Origin: Uloborus plumipes
Taxonomy: Eukaryota; Arthropoda; Arachnida; Araneae; Uloboridae
Assembly: GCA_038373865.1 (NCBI GenBank)
Contig: JAXGGA010003000.1
Span: forward strand, 1-64,000
DNA length: 64,000 nucleotides
Direction of reading: 5' to 3'
The translations under genes and the position numbers were made by a program. The notes below the pieces were generated by a model. That model did no database searches, had not been told where the DNA came from, and saw only the letters and a program-made list of their open reading frames with translations. Shown one piece after another: positions 32,522-44,734 of this stretch (positions are counted from its first letter, which is position 1; each line of letters opens with the position of its first letter).

Positions 32522-32981
32522 CAGGGGTGATGTCCACAGGGGGGGGGGGGGATTACGGCGCAAGTTGTGCAATCAAAATTTTGGGGTGGGGGTGGATTTT
32601 TTTAAACTAATTTATTTATTTATTTAAATTATTTATTTTTCTAAGTGACTTTTTTTCTGACTTTTTTAATTTAAATTTCATCAATGTTTTTTTTAATTTG
32701 AATTATTCCTTTATTATGAAAAATTTATTTCTTTATTTTTGTGTGTGTATGGGTGTGCTTGGAATGTCTGGAAGGGAAAAAGCGATTTCATTCTGCTCAT
32801 AATTAGTAATTTTGAAAAATTAATACAGAAAAAAATAATAGTTAGAATTAAATCAATAAAACAATTAATAAAATAAAAAAGAGGGGTAAAATTAAAAATA
32901 AAAAGCACAAGAAGTTTGTGAAAAATTTCGGGGGGGGGGGGCGGATTTGCGCCATTAAGTTTGGGGGGATGGGCACCCCTG
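32522..32981 (-). mobile_element. hAT-type element family H, copy 1
   Basis: The ends are CAGGGGTG and CACCCCTG. Flanks GCTATCAG (32514-32521) and GTTATCAG (32982-32989) agree at 7 of 8 positions. The interior is AT-rich with G runs and the landmark GCTTGGAATGTCTGGAAGGG, found reverse-complemented in copy 2 at 46298. Confidence 0.75.
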
Positions 32982-32989
32982 GTTATCAG

Positions 32990-33648
32990 AAATCGCGAAA
33001 ATGGATCGTACGCAACAGTCTGCCATTTCTTTCATCCCGTTCTTCATAAATTCATAACAGTCTCAACATTGAACTCCCACGAGCCCAGAAAGCTCTTGAA
33101 TTCGTTAATTTCCACCATCAATCTCGTTTCTCGAAATAATACCAACAAGCGGAAGGAAACTATTACTTCTGCCGCACGGCACACGGCCGGCCAATCAGGC
33201 GGAGAGCCTCTTTCATGTGTGCAGTGCAGGCAAGAGGGGTCATCAGCATCGCAAGAGCGGAATAAATGCCGATCTCGTTACAGTAATTGAAACTGGACTG
33301 CAGGAATGGAATTACAGTCCTCCCACTACCGAGGGAAAATAATGAGCGCGTGGAAGTGGCCAATAAAATCGGATGTTTTATTTCGGACCGAAGGCAACTA
33401 TGCTGGCCTCCGAAATGGAGAGATAAAAGTTCCACGGAAGCAGAAGAAGAGAATTCGAATAAATCGGATGTGTATAATAAGAGCGGCATTAGGGGGAATG
33501 AGATAAAGTAATGTGGGGAGAGATGAACCGGGAAATTCGTTAGGAGTCAGAGTTGTAAACATCTGTGAAATACAAGAAAATAATTTCATTTTTTGAGCAC
33601 GCAGCATGTGAAATTGATCATTTCTTATAAGAAATATGTTGCACTTAT
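32990..33648. other. GC-richer single-copy DNA
   Basis: 33,000-33,510 is relatively GC-rich with several overlapping short ORFs that shadow one another; none shows a domain. GGCCGGCCAATCAGG and TGGCCAATAAAATC resemble transcription-factor sites. Confidence 0.35.
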
Positions 33649-34185
33649 GGGTGTCACCCTCCCCCTCCCTCCAGAAAGATATCTGCCGACGCAAGTACCC
33701 CCTTAATTGTGCTACTATTTTTCAAGATGTATTTGTCCATGTCGGGTTAAAAAACTCAGAATTAAAGGTATCTACAAGTACTGTCTGTTTGCGTATTGTG
33801 CGCCTGGCAGCGACGAACGCTTTCATTTGAAAAAGGGGAGATAGGTTTAGGATGCGCTCTGCCCAATACCTTCAGTTTTAGTTCGCTTGCTACTTCCTCG
33901 TTGCATTTCCCCCCATTTCGAGAAAGTCAGAAGAGTATTTGGCGTGTGCGCAGATTCGTCGGAGGTTTCGCGAAAAGATGTTAGACAGTATGTTTTTCCT
34001 AAACCCTTGAAACAATTTCGGTGCCACACTTCGCAGAGGTGTCACCCAGCTACCCTTTCCTCCAATTAGTTACGCGTTGAACAGAGTAAGTATGATTTTT
34101 TTTTCTTCCTTTTCTTTTATTCTTCTTTTTTCTCTCTTTTTTTCTGGTCTGTTCCGGGTGTCACCCTCCAGATGGGTGACACCCG
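33649..34185. mobile_element. Possible element with GGGTGTCACCC ends
   Basis: GGGTGTCACCC occurs at 33649-33659. At the right, CGGGTGTCACCC (34155-34166) and GGGTGACACCCG (34174-34185) form a perfect 12-bp hairpin with loop TCCAGAT. The outer ends are inverted. No target duplication is certain, so this may be two unrelated palindromes. Confidence 0.3.
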
Positions 34186-34631
34186 TACTCGTGATAGAAA
34201 TACTATGCACATTGCACGTGGCCCGTTATCTGTTATCAGCATTGGATGAAGAGAAAAACACCATAGAAGTGAATTTCATTATGTGCTCGAGAGAATCCTT
34301 CATTCAAAATCGTTTTTACAATTACAGTGATTACAATTTCCATTTCTCTCGATTTCTGCAGGATACCGTTATCAAACCCGGACCGTGAAACCATGAGACC
34401 AACTGGAAGGTATACCCTTTCAAACAAAAGAAGAATTATTGAAATCTGTCCACGGGCATCTTCGAGTAATCGGTGAAAACAAAAAAAAAAAAAAAAAGGT
34501 CAAATTGTATAACCTCCTCCTTTGTTGAAGTAGGTGAATAATGATAATAGTAATTAATTACACCACAGTGATTTGAAGATGCAAGCCTTATTTAGTTTGT
34601 GCTGGTTGAAAATAACGAATTGTAATCAAAA
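34186..34631. other. AT-rich DNA, nothing recognised
   Basis: A 16-A tract lies near 34482. No ORF with a family motif and no shared repeat is seen. Confidence 0.4.
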
Positions 34632-34810
34632 TACAGTCGACGCTCGATATAACGACTGTCTCCGTCCTACAGAAAACGGTCGTTATAACGAGTGGTCGCT
34701 ATAAGAGGTAGAACATAGAGTATATTGTGATACAGTTGGGGTTTTCTCACAGGTCGTTATATTAGGATGGTCTTTATAACATGTGGTCGTTATAACGAGC
34801 GTCGACTGTA
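34632..34810. mobile_element. Pogo-like MITE (family T), copy 1
   Basis: The ends TACAGTCGACGCTCGATATA and TATAACGAGCGTCGACTGTA are inverted repeats. Internal GGTCGTTATAACGAG and GGTCTTTATAAC motifs recur. A close second copy lies at 36785-36966. Tigger/pogo-style ends; 179 bp. Confidence 0.85.
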
Positions 34811-35716
34811 TCGGATATTTTCGAACCCTGATTATAAATGCCCAAGCTTTCTAACAAGAAATTCCAAATCGGAAAATAATTCCATTTACACCAGTTCAAC
34901 ACAAACGAGCGTCAACATCATTAAACATAACATACTTTAATAAAGTGTTTTCTTTATTTAAGCCATACAATAAACGATAGTAGTTGAGCATTTTTCGCCT
35001 CGCAATACCACTCAACACAGGTACGATTCCATCAATGCAAATTCAATACATTAACGAGCTTCTACAGTATGATCGAACATTGTTTCAGTCAAATATTACG
35101 CTCATTCAATCCATACAATGCGAGTTATTTCTACTAATATTAGCCGAATCTCTTTCACCGAACAATATCACTCAACGTATAAAATCGACAAAGATTCTTT
35201 TTCCTCTTCAGTAGGGGTCCTATTGAATGAGGTTGACCTTCCGTGAAGTTGACATTTCATTGGCTGCTGTATTCCTCTTTTGTCATGTTAATCTCGACCT
35301 CAACGGATCCATTTAAATACAAAATATTTCCTAATAGCGTTTTTTTCTTCACTGTGACCGTGAGTCATGGCTGGGTCATCTAAGTAAGTAGATAAAATCA
35401 CAATAGCAACAATTCAGCTATCTTTGAAATATTAAAACATAAATGAAGGGCCAGGGGGGAAAAAAGATGAAAGTGACATGAAAATGACCAAAAAGCGATT
35501 TCGAGAAAAACGAAGAACAAAGAGTTTGATTTCTCGAAACTCCCTTTATAGTTAATCGAGTTTTCATGCACATTTCGGTCGATTCTCACCTTTTTCTCTC
35601 CTTTGTTGTTCTACCAGATGATTCATAGCCCCTATAGATAGAGCTAATATCTCAAAATTGACGAAAAAGTGACTTTCATCTTTTTTCCCCCAGGCCCTTC
35701 AAATTCAATCCACAGT
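34811..35716. other. Single-copy DNA, nothing recognised
   Basis: There is one short inverted similarity (AAAGATGAAAGTCAC near 35465 against GTGACTTTCATCTTT near 35671), each next to GGGCC(A/T)G; it may be an unlisted 240-bp MITE (about 35446-35700). No coding signal is seen. Confidence 0.35.
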
Positions 35717-35860
35717 TCTGTACCTCAGAACCAGACTAACGTAAGTCCATTTTCGTCATTTTTCAGTAGAGGGGAAAAACGATGTATTCGACAATCGTTT
35801 TTCCCCTCTACCGAAAAATGACGAAAATGGACTTACGTTAGTCTGGTCCTGAGGTACAGA
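35717..35860. mobile_element. Family W MITE, near-perfect palindrome
   Basis: Arms TCTGTACCTCAGAACCAGAC ... TTTTTCAGTAGAGGGGAAAAACGAT and their reverse complement meet around a GTATTCGAC centre. It shares ends with the element at 51932-53131. 144 bp. Confidence 0.85.
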
Positions 35861-36137
35861 GTTATTCAGAGTAAATTTAGTCCATTCAAATTTCAGCCTT
35901 TTAAAATGGAAAATATTCCGCCAATAAATGCATCAAGTCAGTTAAAAACAATAAGAGTTCCATTGAAATATAAATAAACGGAGCAAAAATTACAACAATG
36001 CACAGTTTTTTCGTCAATATAGCATGTTCTACGTTGTGACAATTTCTCCAGAATAAATACACAAATGGTGGGAATATTACGTTGACTGAGACTGCGGTAC
36101 CCTTTTCCTCCATTGTCGTAAAAATGTTTGATGCCTA

Positions 36138-36451
36138 AGGCAGGGATTCAAGTGAAACAGCACTGCGATCGCTTCGAATGCAATCGCTACTGGAAGTGAA
36201 TTACATTATCATCAGCTTAACTTGGCACTGACGTCACTACGAGCGGAGCCAATAAGAGCTCACAAGCAGTCGGCCATCTCCTCTTATTCGCCAAGTAGGC
36301 TGTGACGTTTTATCTAGCTCGTTTTTCATAGGCAAACGTCACGATGAACGTTCTAATGTAATTCATTTCCAGTATCAAGAAACGTTCTAATGTAATTCAT
36401 TTCCAGTAGCGATTGCAGTTTGCGATAGCCTGTTTCACTTGAATCCCTGCC
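36138..36451. mobile_element. MITE family M, copy a, with an extra core
   Basis: The ends are AGGCAGGGATTCAAGTGAAACA and its inverse, as in copies at 43016, 43206 and 51698. This copy carries an added ~100-bp core with TGACGTCA (36229-36236), GCCAATAAG and GTCGGCCATCTCC. The segment AAACGTTCTAATGTAATTCA appears twice near 36350-36400. Confidence 0.75.
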
Positions 36452-36784
36452 TAAGATCAACAGCTACTTCAGCCGTGGTAAGCTAAACGACAGTATCCAC
36501 AAAATCAAGTTTTTAAGATATTTGAAGAAACAATTTTTTGGTTAGCTACACTTAGACTTTTTTTCATCCTTTATTTTCATCGAGCACAAAATAGACAAGT
36601 TTACACAGTAAAGCTGAAGAAAAAACAAATGAAAAAAGAAAAAGCGAAAACGTGAAAAATGAAAAACTTGTTTCTACCTGTTTTGGCTATGCTGATAGAA
36701 GTAGGACAGAAAGATTATTGCCCGAAATTTGGTGATCTCGCTAAACCTCTTAGTTATCGAAATATCGAACAGTTATTTAAGATA

Positions 36785-36966
36785 TACAGTCGACGCTCGA
36801 TATAACGACCGTCCTCCGTCCTACAGAAAACGGTCTTTATAACGAGTGGTCGCTATAACAGGTAGAACATAGAGTATATTGGGATACAGTTGGGGGGTTT
36901 TCTCATCGGTCCTTATATTAGGATGGTCTTTATAACGTGTGGTCGTTATAACGAGCGTCGACTGTA
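36785..36966. mobile_element. Pogo-like MITE (family T), copy 2
   Basis: It aligns with 34632-34810 over its whole length in the same orientation, with few substitutions and three extra bases. Confidence 0.85.
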
Positions 36967-37013
36967 TCAGTGCACGGTAAACGCAAGCAGGAAAATGTAG
37001 GTCGTGTATGTAT

Positions 37014-38018
37014 TAGGGATGCAACATCGATGTCGATGTTTTGGAAACATCGATGGTTTTGCTAAAACATCGATGTTTTTTTCCATCGATGATTTTCCAA
37101 CATCGATGTTTTGGGTTCGATATTTGTTTCGATGTCAATGTTTTATAATCCCGCTAAAGAAAGCTTGATAAAAATATGCAATAAGCAGACGTATTAAGAA
37201 GTTTTCATCTTTAATCATAAGTTTAGTGTTAATGCCATTGGGAAACATTTTCTATGATTATTATCGATGTTTTACTTTCGATGTTTCTAAAACATCTACA
37301 ATTTGCTTTCGCCGTTTTTTTTTTATTTAATTTTTTTTATGTCGATGTTTTACATTTCAGCAAAATTAAAAAAAATCAAAGACATCACAAAGATCGGCCA
37401 AAAGTTACATCGTTAAGCAACCGTTACACTATCTCGTTAGAAGACGTTTTTGATAGTAACTTCAAATGTAAGTTTTTGATAGTCGATGTCTTTTAATAAT
37501 CGGTGCTTCGCGTTCAAAGTTGTTTTTTCCATTGATGTCTGTTTTACATTTCAGCAAAAAGCAATAAAATAGATTCATTTTTAGCAGTTGCAATATCTAT
37601 CGTATTAAAGGTTTTTTTTATAACTACCGATGATTTACGGTCAATGATTTTCATTTTCAAACATTATTGCATTGCATTTGAAATTTTTTTCGATAGTGAT
37701 GTTTTACATTTTGTAAAAAAAGTTTCATAAAAATATGCGATAAATAAATGTTGCACAGTTTACCAACAGTTGCACTATTTATTTTACTTAAAAAAAAAAG
37801 TTTTCTATAATTGACATCGATATCATACGATTGATGTTTTCAGGACACAAAATATAAAACTAATTGAGTGACATAAAGAGCGCAATGTATTGAAAAGTTA
37901 CTGTATTAATGTTCATTTAAATGTGTAGGCAATTTAAAAAAAAACGATCGATGTTTTGAAACATCGATGTTTGAAAACATCGATGTCTTAATTTCTTAAC
38001 ATCGATGTCGCACCCCTA
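37014..38018. mobile_element. hAT-type element with dense ACATCGATGT subterminal repeats
   Basis: The ends are TAGGGATGC and GCACCCCTA. Flanks GTATGTAT (37006-37013) and GTATGAAT (38019-38026) agree at 7 of 8. Many copies of AACATCGATGTTTT-like palindromes crowd both ends, with decayed forms inside (TCGATGTTTTAC). There is no transposase ORF; it is a non-autonomous 1,005-bp copy. Confidence 0.85.
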
Positions 38019-38026
38019 GTATGAAT

Positions 38027-39080
38027 ACATAATTTTCCATTAAATTCTCAAAGTGCATAGCATTGTTTCAAAAATTGATGATGTATCAAAAAAAAGTGAA
38101 AAAGGGGCTAAAAGTTCGGTATAAACAATGTTCTTAGCAGTAAATATCACCACTCTTAGAAATTCAACCATATCAGAAAGAGCGCGACGAACGAAAGGTT
38201 TATGATGTTTCCTGACTCAAACTGTCAAAACAAATCATAATTAATGTTAAAAAAACTAAAAATGTATTTTCAATGTTCAATTAATTCAGATATTGATTAC
38301 TAAAAGTATGGATACGCTTATGTCTCCAAGTACATTTTACATCGTTACCAGGGCGGAAATTAAAATTTAAAACTACAAGAATTTTAAATATTTAGGTCAG
38401 TGCAGATTCCTGCACTTTCAAAACATTGTTTTATTTTTTTACAATTTTTTACAGAATATAGAAAATATTCTTCACATTTTAAATATGTCACGCGCTAAGA
38501 GACTTCTTTTTAATAAATCTTACGTAAACAAAACACAGGTCTTTTTGGAGTAAAAATTAACAATAACCACGTCAAAGCAAAATATTTTCATTGAAGAAAC
38601 TTCAAAATAAATCTAAACGATGGTCTTAACATCACCCGCTCTCTTAAGTATAAAAAATGCCGTTAAAAATATAAAATTCCAATTACTTTTATCTAAATAT
38701 TTCCTCCGCATGACGGAATAATGCAGCGCACCACGACTCCACATGGAGGGAAGTACTGCCTTCTATTGCCCTAATAGCTCTAAGCAACCTCAATAACTTT
38801 ATCAGTACTTTATTCACTTTCTATTTTTTTTTCTCCATCCTCCCAACAACGAATGAGCGAGGGGAGAGGGGAATAAAGGGTTTATGAGAAAGCTCCGGGA
38901 CAGTCCCCTCTCTAAATGATGGGGAAAATCTTTAGTTTTTTTTTTTCTTCTTCTTTCTCTGCCCTCCTCCTTATTCTTTGGCGTTCGACCTTTCAGAGAG
39001 AGGTGTTCTCTTATAGAATTTATTTTATCTCCCGGCCGTAAAGGGAAGATCACCGTGAAAATGTATTTGCTGCTAAACGA
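38027..39080. other. Single-copy DNA, nothing recognised
   Basis: No shared repeat is seen. 38,700-39,060 is GC-richer and CT/GA-rich. Confidence 0.4.
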
Positions 39081-39480
39081 TCAATAAAACGAAGGAAAGC
39101 ATCTTCCGCAATCGCATCTGTCTGTCGTCGGTAGTCTGGTGAAGGTTAAAGTTCTCGTAAACTACCTAGGTTGGACAATATTTCTATTTTGGAATAGAAG
39201 CAGCCCCTCCCCCTTCCATCAGAGCAAAAATATACATTTATTTTGTCAGAGGTCTTGAAAATGCACCCAATGTTAGATTTTGACCAAAGGTAATTAATCA
39301 ATATAGAGAGGAAAGCAGCTCCCGCAATAGCATCTGTCTGTCGCTTCGGACATCTGTTCAAGGTTAAAAGTTCTCACAAACTATCAACGTCGGACAATAT
39401 TCCAATTTTGGAGTGGAAGCACAGCCCCTCCGCTCCCTGTGTGCAAAAATATACATTTATTTCGTCAAAAAGCTTTGGGA
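39081..39480 (+). repeat. Diverged tandem duplication, ~216-bp period
   Basis: Units at 39081 and 39297 share GCATCTGTCTGTCG, AGGTTAAA, TTCTC, GGACAATATT, AGCCCCTCC and AAAAATATACATTTATTT in the same order. Confidence 0.75.
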
Positions 39481-40407
39481 TTACAATCTATGAAATGAAG
39501 TCTCCAAAAAGCGTCTGTGTGTTTGAACGCGCAAAACTCGAGTATAGTGCTCCTCTGAAAAGTTGAAAAGTGCAATGAAAAAGGAAAATGCAATAACAGC
39601 GGATTGGAGTTGGAATACTATATAAAAGTAACCTAACTGAATTCAGAACTAAAATACACTTCCCTATTAGCCCCCCCCCCCTCCCTCCACCGCACCGAAA
39701 AAAATGGTAATTATTGCTAAGGTCACAGCACACCATTTTGGAAGAGCACTATACTACTTGGCCGATTTCGCTTAACAATTCACCGTTTGTTTCTTTTAGC
39801 ACCGTAAAGGTTTGAAAATAGGTTCAAAAAATAGTTTTTTTTTTAATTCCAATTTGAGGTACAATTTTTACAAAAAAATTTCAAACACATTGTTATATAT
39901 CATTAGAAAGTGCACATTTTTTCTGAGTTCAGTGATATTTGGTACAATTTTCGAACTCAATTATGGCTGAAGTTTTTCTCATTTTTAACTCCAAGGCTTC
40001 CGCTCAATTACATTCACTTATATCTTCACTATAACCAGATATAAAATGTGAACAAATTATATACAATTTTATTTACCTTTTCTAAACCAATTAATATTTT
40101 TAAAAAATGCGGTAAAACGTTACCTATTTTACAATGACGTTCCTAAATTTTTCGTTGCTGCAAGGAATGCTTATTTTCACTTTTTTCCCAAGCCTAAAAG
40201 TTACAAGGCACAGCAAAAAGTAAATATAGAAACCTCAAATTCTGAATGTAGGGTCCTATACAGGGCCAATTTAAGAAATGTTTAATTGTTATGTTTAAAT
40301 TTCTACACAACTGGCATAAAACAGGAATAGTAGTTCAAAACTTTTCAAATTCCAAAGTCCTAAAATGAGGGAAAACGAATACTATAATTGGGTTATAAAC
40401 ATTTGAA
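39481..40407. other. AT-rich DNA, nothing recognised
   Basis: Poly-C lies at 39670-39680. No gene or shared repeat is seen. Confidence 0.4.
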
Positions 40408-41347
40408 TATGGGTCATTCCGACGAAAATGGTACAAATCATGTCCGCGACTTAAGAATTTTTTTAAATCAATTTTAATAACTACCACCCATTAAGTGTAT
40501 TTTTTTTATCGGTTTTCCATTTAATTTTATGCCGTCAAGTATCAATTGATTAGGTATAATCCATTTAGAAAGGACACAAAAAAAATTATCTTTGTCAGAA
40601 GAAGGAGAAAATGACGTGTCCCAGCTTCAAATTGCTAGAATTTTAAGTGTGATTCAAAATTAAACTGAAATGTAACAAAATAAATGACACTGCACTGCAC
40701 AAAAGATGCTTCTGACACCATTTCTGCAGATTATTACGCAAATGAAAAAAAATTTCCCCAAAAAACACTATTATTTATCCATGTCCCTAGACTTTCTATG
40801 TTTCGATTTGTCCACTCTGTTATATGCCTTTTGGAAATAAAATAAACAATTGCATTCAATCTTATATATTTTTTTAAATACAGGTAGTATAACTGCCGTG
40901 ATTAGCTTGCTACATTGAATTATGCAACCAGGGTGAGCCTCATTCTTTTCTTATGATATTGAACTGTTGGATGTCCACTCTGTTAGAGCCGATTTCATGA
41001 TGAAAAAAAAAAGATTTTTTCTTGAAATTGCAGACAGATACAGTTTTAGGCTGTTTATTCCACTTTATGCTTGTTCTGTGATTCTAACTTTTCTTTGTGA
41101 TTATACAGATATTTTTAAAGGCTTATTTGTCCACTCTGTTATAAGTCCACTCTGTTAAACAAAGTGATCAAAATATTTAAAATCCTTTCATAAATGAGTC
41201 ATGCACTAGTTATTTACACTTCATTATACACAAATAAATGGAAACTCAATAAAAAAAATGATTTGCTAGTGGAAATTATTTAAATTGATAATCTTAAGTA
41301 AAGAGCTTCAGACATGATATGTATAATTTTCGTCGGAATGACCCATA
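40408..41347. mobile_element. TIR element with TATGGGTCATTCCGACG ends
   Basis: The ends TATGGGTCATTCCGACGAAAA and TTTTCGTCGGAATGACCCATA are inverted repeats, extending with ATCATGTC on both. Inside, GTCCACTCTGTTA occurs four times (40810, 40973, 41129, 41145). No transposase frame is seen. TA-ended; the superfamily is uncertain. Confidence 0.75.
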
Positions 41348-42464
41348 TAGTTTACCGAAAGCAACCAGTTACTGAGAAAGAGGTATTCAATTTTAAGAGG
41401 GCTCTTGGTCTTTATTTGGGAGTGATAAATTGACTAAGATCACAGCCTAGTTGGGACCTGCAGTTACTCATCAGTTTCGTACTTGCGTTTTTGATCTCTA
41501 AACAATAAAAATATGTTAAGTACAAGTAGAACGAATTTGAAAACAATCAAACATTTTCTGGCGGATGTAGCAATTAAATTTGCTGGAAAAGTTCGCAATT
41601 AATGTCCTTTCCGTGGCGAATTTGACGGCAACGTCGCGTCTTAACTGAAAGTAATGTTAATTAGATTTGGGAGATACTTTTCGTAGTTGAAAAGCCCGCC
41701 AGAGGGCCTTAATAAGAATCGATATACACTTTCAGACCGCATCAGGCTTTGAAAGAAACATATTTAGCTAGCTACACTTACGAAGGTATGTTGGTCTTGC
41801 ACATTGCACCAATGGATTACTACCGACAACCATTCACAAAAAGATGGTGGAGGAAACTTGTGCTTTGTGTTTTTTTAATTTTTATCCCCAAAAACTACTA
41901 GATAGTTCTGCACTATCGACCTTCATCAGAAAACAAAAAAAAAAAATAATAAAAAAAAATAAAACTGATTACACGAAAGCTGGGTATCAAATATTGTTTA
42001 TAACACAAGCTAATAACACTCCCTAAATCAAAGGTGGCTTTTCATCTATCAACCATCGGGTCCAGAAAAAAGAAATCTTTCATCGCTGGCCGCTTGCTGC
42101 AACCGCAACTGACCTCGCCCCGATCTGTGACGTCAGATTACGGCGCTCTGTCATTTTCCTCGAATCTTTCTTTAGAGCTCAGACGAGCCATTATGGTGAT
42201 TGCAACATATGTTTATTCGGTGATTTACTCGTGCCTCGATGGCAGCTTTCTGCTCGCCATTTGAGGAATGAGCAAAAACCAACAAATCGGGTTTGTTTGT
42301 TTTTTAATGACAATGTCTGCGTTCGTTTTGTGGTCTGAAGTGAGCAGTCTGGGCTCATTTAGGAGGGTCATGAGGAAGTGATCCCCCCTCTGTAGTTGAG
42401 GAAACAATGTGTTTACATGTAGCATGGCTTCTGTCTGTTACTTTGCGGGACAAAATGCACGAAG
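41348..42464. other. Single-copy DNA with TAAT-rich and GC-richer parts
   Basis: 41,540-41,700 has several AATTAA/TTAATTAG sites among GC-richer sequence. 42,030-42,420 has a perfect CRE TGACGTCA at 42128-42135. These could be regulatory; no gene is recognised. Confidence 0.35.
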
Positions 42465-42490
42465 TAGGGATGCACCGACTAATCGGGCAT
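42465..42490 (+). mobile_element. Solo hAT-like terminus
   Basis: TAGGGATGCACCGACTAATC is a typical hAT end, but no matching right end is present downstream, so only a fragment remains. Confidence 0.4.
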
Positions 42491-43015
42491 AATCGCTCAC
42501 TTTACCTATTATTAATAATCGGACCGATTTATCTTACGAAAAAATATTTTTCAAATATTTTCTAAAGCATACCTTCACAAAGAAACTATGATGAATAATT
42601 TTATTAACAGTAGTAATAATCCTCACAGTTGATATACAAAGTTTTTTTCAAATTAATTCTCCAACTTTGAATATACATAGACAATGTTGCAACATTTTTC
42701 ATGAGGCGATAGTTTTCTCCTTAGCACAGTGCTTTTAGATAGATAGCCTCGAATTTTCAGAGAATAACAGCGTTGAATGAAATTGCTACTAATTATTAAA
42801 AAAATATAAATTATAAGTACTCCTCAATTGGACTGCTCACAATAGACTCCAGAAACTCCCTCCCTCCCCCCCCCCCTTTTTTAAAAAAAATTTTTTTATG
42901 CCCAATATAGAACATGAAATCAAATTGAATTGACTTTATAGATTTTAAGAGAAATAGGTTTGGTAAAACCCTCCCCGAAACTAAGATTTGGTTACAGCCC
43001 TGGGTAAGAATACTG

Positions 43016-43170
43016 AGGCAGGAATTCAAGTGAAACACGGACGATCGCAACTCACCAATGCAATCGCAAATTCCCAAATTTGGATACGTTACAATCGCTA
43101 CATGATGCGATTCTAATGTAATTCGACTTCCAGTAGCGATTGCAATGGTGTTTCACTTGAATTCGGCCCT
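43016..43170 (-). mobile_element. MITE family M, copy b
   Basis: It begins AGGCAGGAATTCAAGTGAAAC and ends CACTTGAATTCGGCCCT. Its body is the reverse of copy c. Confidence 0.8.
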
Positions 43171-43205
43171 AAAGCAGAAATTGATTTTACTGTAAATATA
43201 TGCAT

Positions 43206-43382
43206 AGGCAAAAATTCAAGTAAAACACCATTGCATTCGATGCGATCACAAATTGCAATCGCTACTGGAAGTCAAATTACATTAGAATCGCATATCGTAG
43301 CGATTGTAACGTATCCAAATTTGGGAATTTGCGATTGCATTGGTGAGTTGCGATCGTCCTTGTTTCACTTGAATTCCTGCCT
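43206..43382 (+). mobile_element. MITE family M, copy c
   Basis: It runs from AGGCAAAAATTCAAG to TTCACTTGAATTCCTGCCT, with TGCAATCGCTACTGGAAGTC inside. It faces copy b, so together they form a ~370-bp palindrome. Confidence 0.8.
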
Positions 43383-44734
43383 TAGTTAATTCTCGTGATT
43401 TAGGAAAAGAAATAATCCATGATACAGGATACTACAAGTATTAAAATAGGTACATATACAAGAATATAATGCATGAAAATAATACTTAAAGAATTCAAAA
43501 AAAAAAAAAAAAATAAAGCATGCCTCGAAACAAAGTAATTTTTCATTGGAAAAAATAATAAAAAAAAAACTTGCAAAAAATGAAAAAGAAAACTGCAGAT
43601 TAGGCACAAGGAAGCTTCGTAAATTTCTAAATAAAACATCTTAGAAGCATTTAATTAAGTCACGCAATACTGACCAACCATTTTCTCCGAATAAGAAATT
43701 AATTATACAGCCCCCACTCAAATACTAGTCACCAGTAATTAATGGAACATAATCGGTTCTTCTCAACTATTTTACTATAACAACGAACGATAAATTTCTT
43801 AGCTTTGTCGTAAAGGTGAATTTTAAATATCAAGAAATATTATCCTTTATAATGAAATCCTATTTATAGTCAACTTAGTAGAAAATTCTACTTTTTTTTT
43901 TTTTTTTTTCCTTCTCTCAAGATAACTTTTTTTTTTTGGAGAATCCTTTTAAAAAGAAACACGTTCCTGGAACACGCAAGACTTTCATTAGCAGCACTTA
44001 CTCCATTCTTTTTTAATCTCCTCATACTCTATCAAAGCGTGTAAGAATTCGTTTTAATGCTTTTTTGAAGAATTTAGCTGTCATATGTACCTCGACATTT
44101 TTTTTTTCTTTCCTTAACGATTAAAATTAGCCTATTCAACCGCTATTCAATCCGCAAAAAGTTCTTACTACTGCATTTTCTGGAAATTTTACTTGATTTT
44201 TTTTTTTGTGAAGAAAAAAAGGAGAAAGGCTTCTGTTCTTTTTTTACAAAATTCAGCCAGTTACTCGAATGCTTAATGTTTCCTCATCTAGAGAGTTTTG
44301 CACGAAATATTAGAAAGTAATTTAAATTTATGCGACTGGTTATGACAGTGTACTAATGAGACTACAGAACTATTTAAGAAGATCAAAACGGTTCCACATG
44401 GTGAATGGAACCGAAAAAATAAACCTAATCTCCAATTAAATAATATTTGATCTTATCAGTTGGTTTTATGTATATGTTGGTTATTATAATTGTAGAACAT
44501 GCTTTTTGTATTTCAAATCTTGCGACTGAGCTTTCGATCGTCTGCAGGCTATTTAAACTTTTCTTGGTTTGAATAAAATGAAATGAACTGAAGTGAAGTG
44601 AAATGAAGAATGAGATAAAAAAATAATAAAAAAAATTGATGGAAAGAACTGACACAATTGCATTTTGAATTGTTTTTGCTGCAGTTTGAGTTGTAAATAG
44701 CCAATTTGTAAATAGTTTTTTCTAATACAATCTA
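43383..44734. other. AT-rich DNA, nothing recognised
   Basis: Long A/T tracts are present; an AAATGAAnnGAAGTG-type pentamer run lies at 44576-44610. The poly-F ORFs here are low complexity. Confidence 0.4.

Noticed and set aside
43386..43639. Phenylalanine-rich ORFs
   Set aside because: They are translations of A/T homopolymer tracts and low-complexity DNA.
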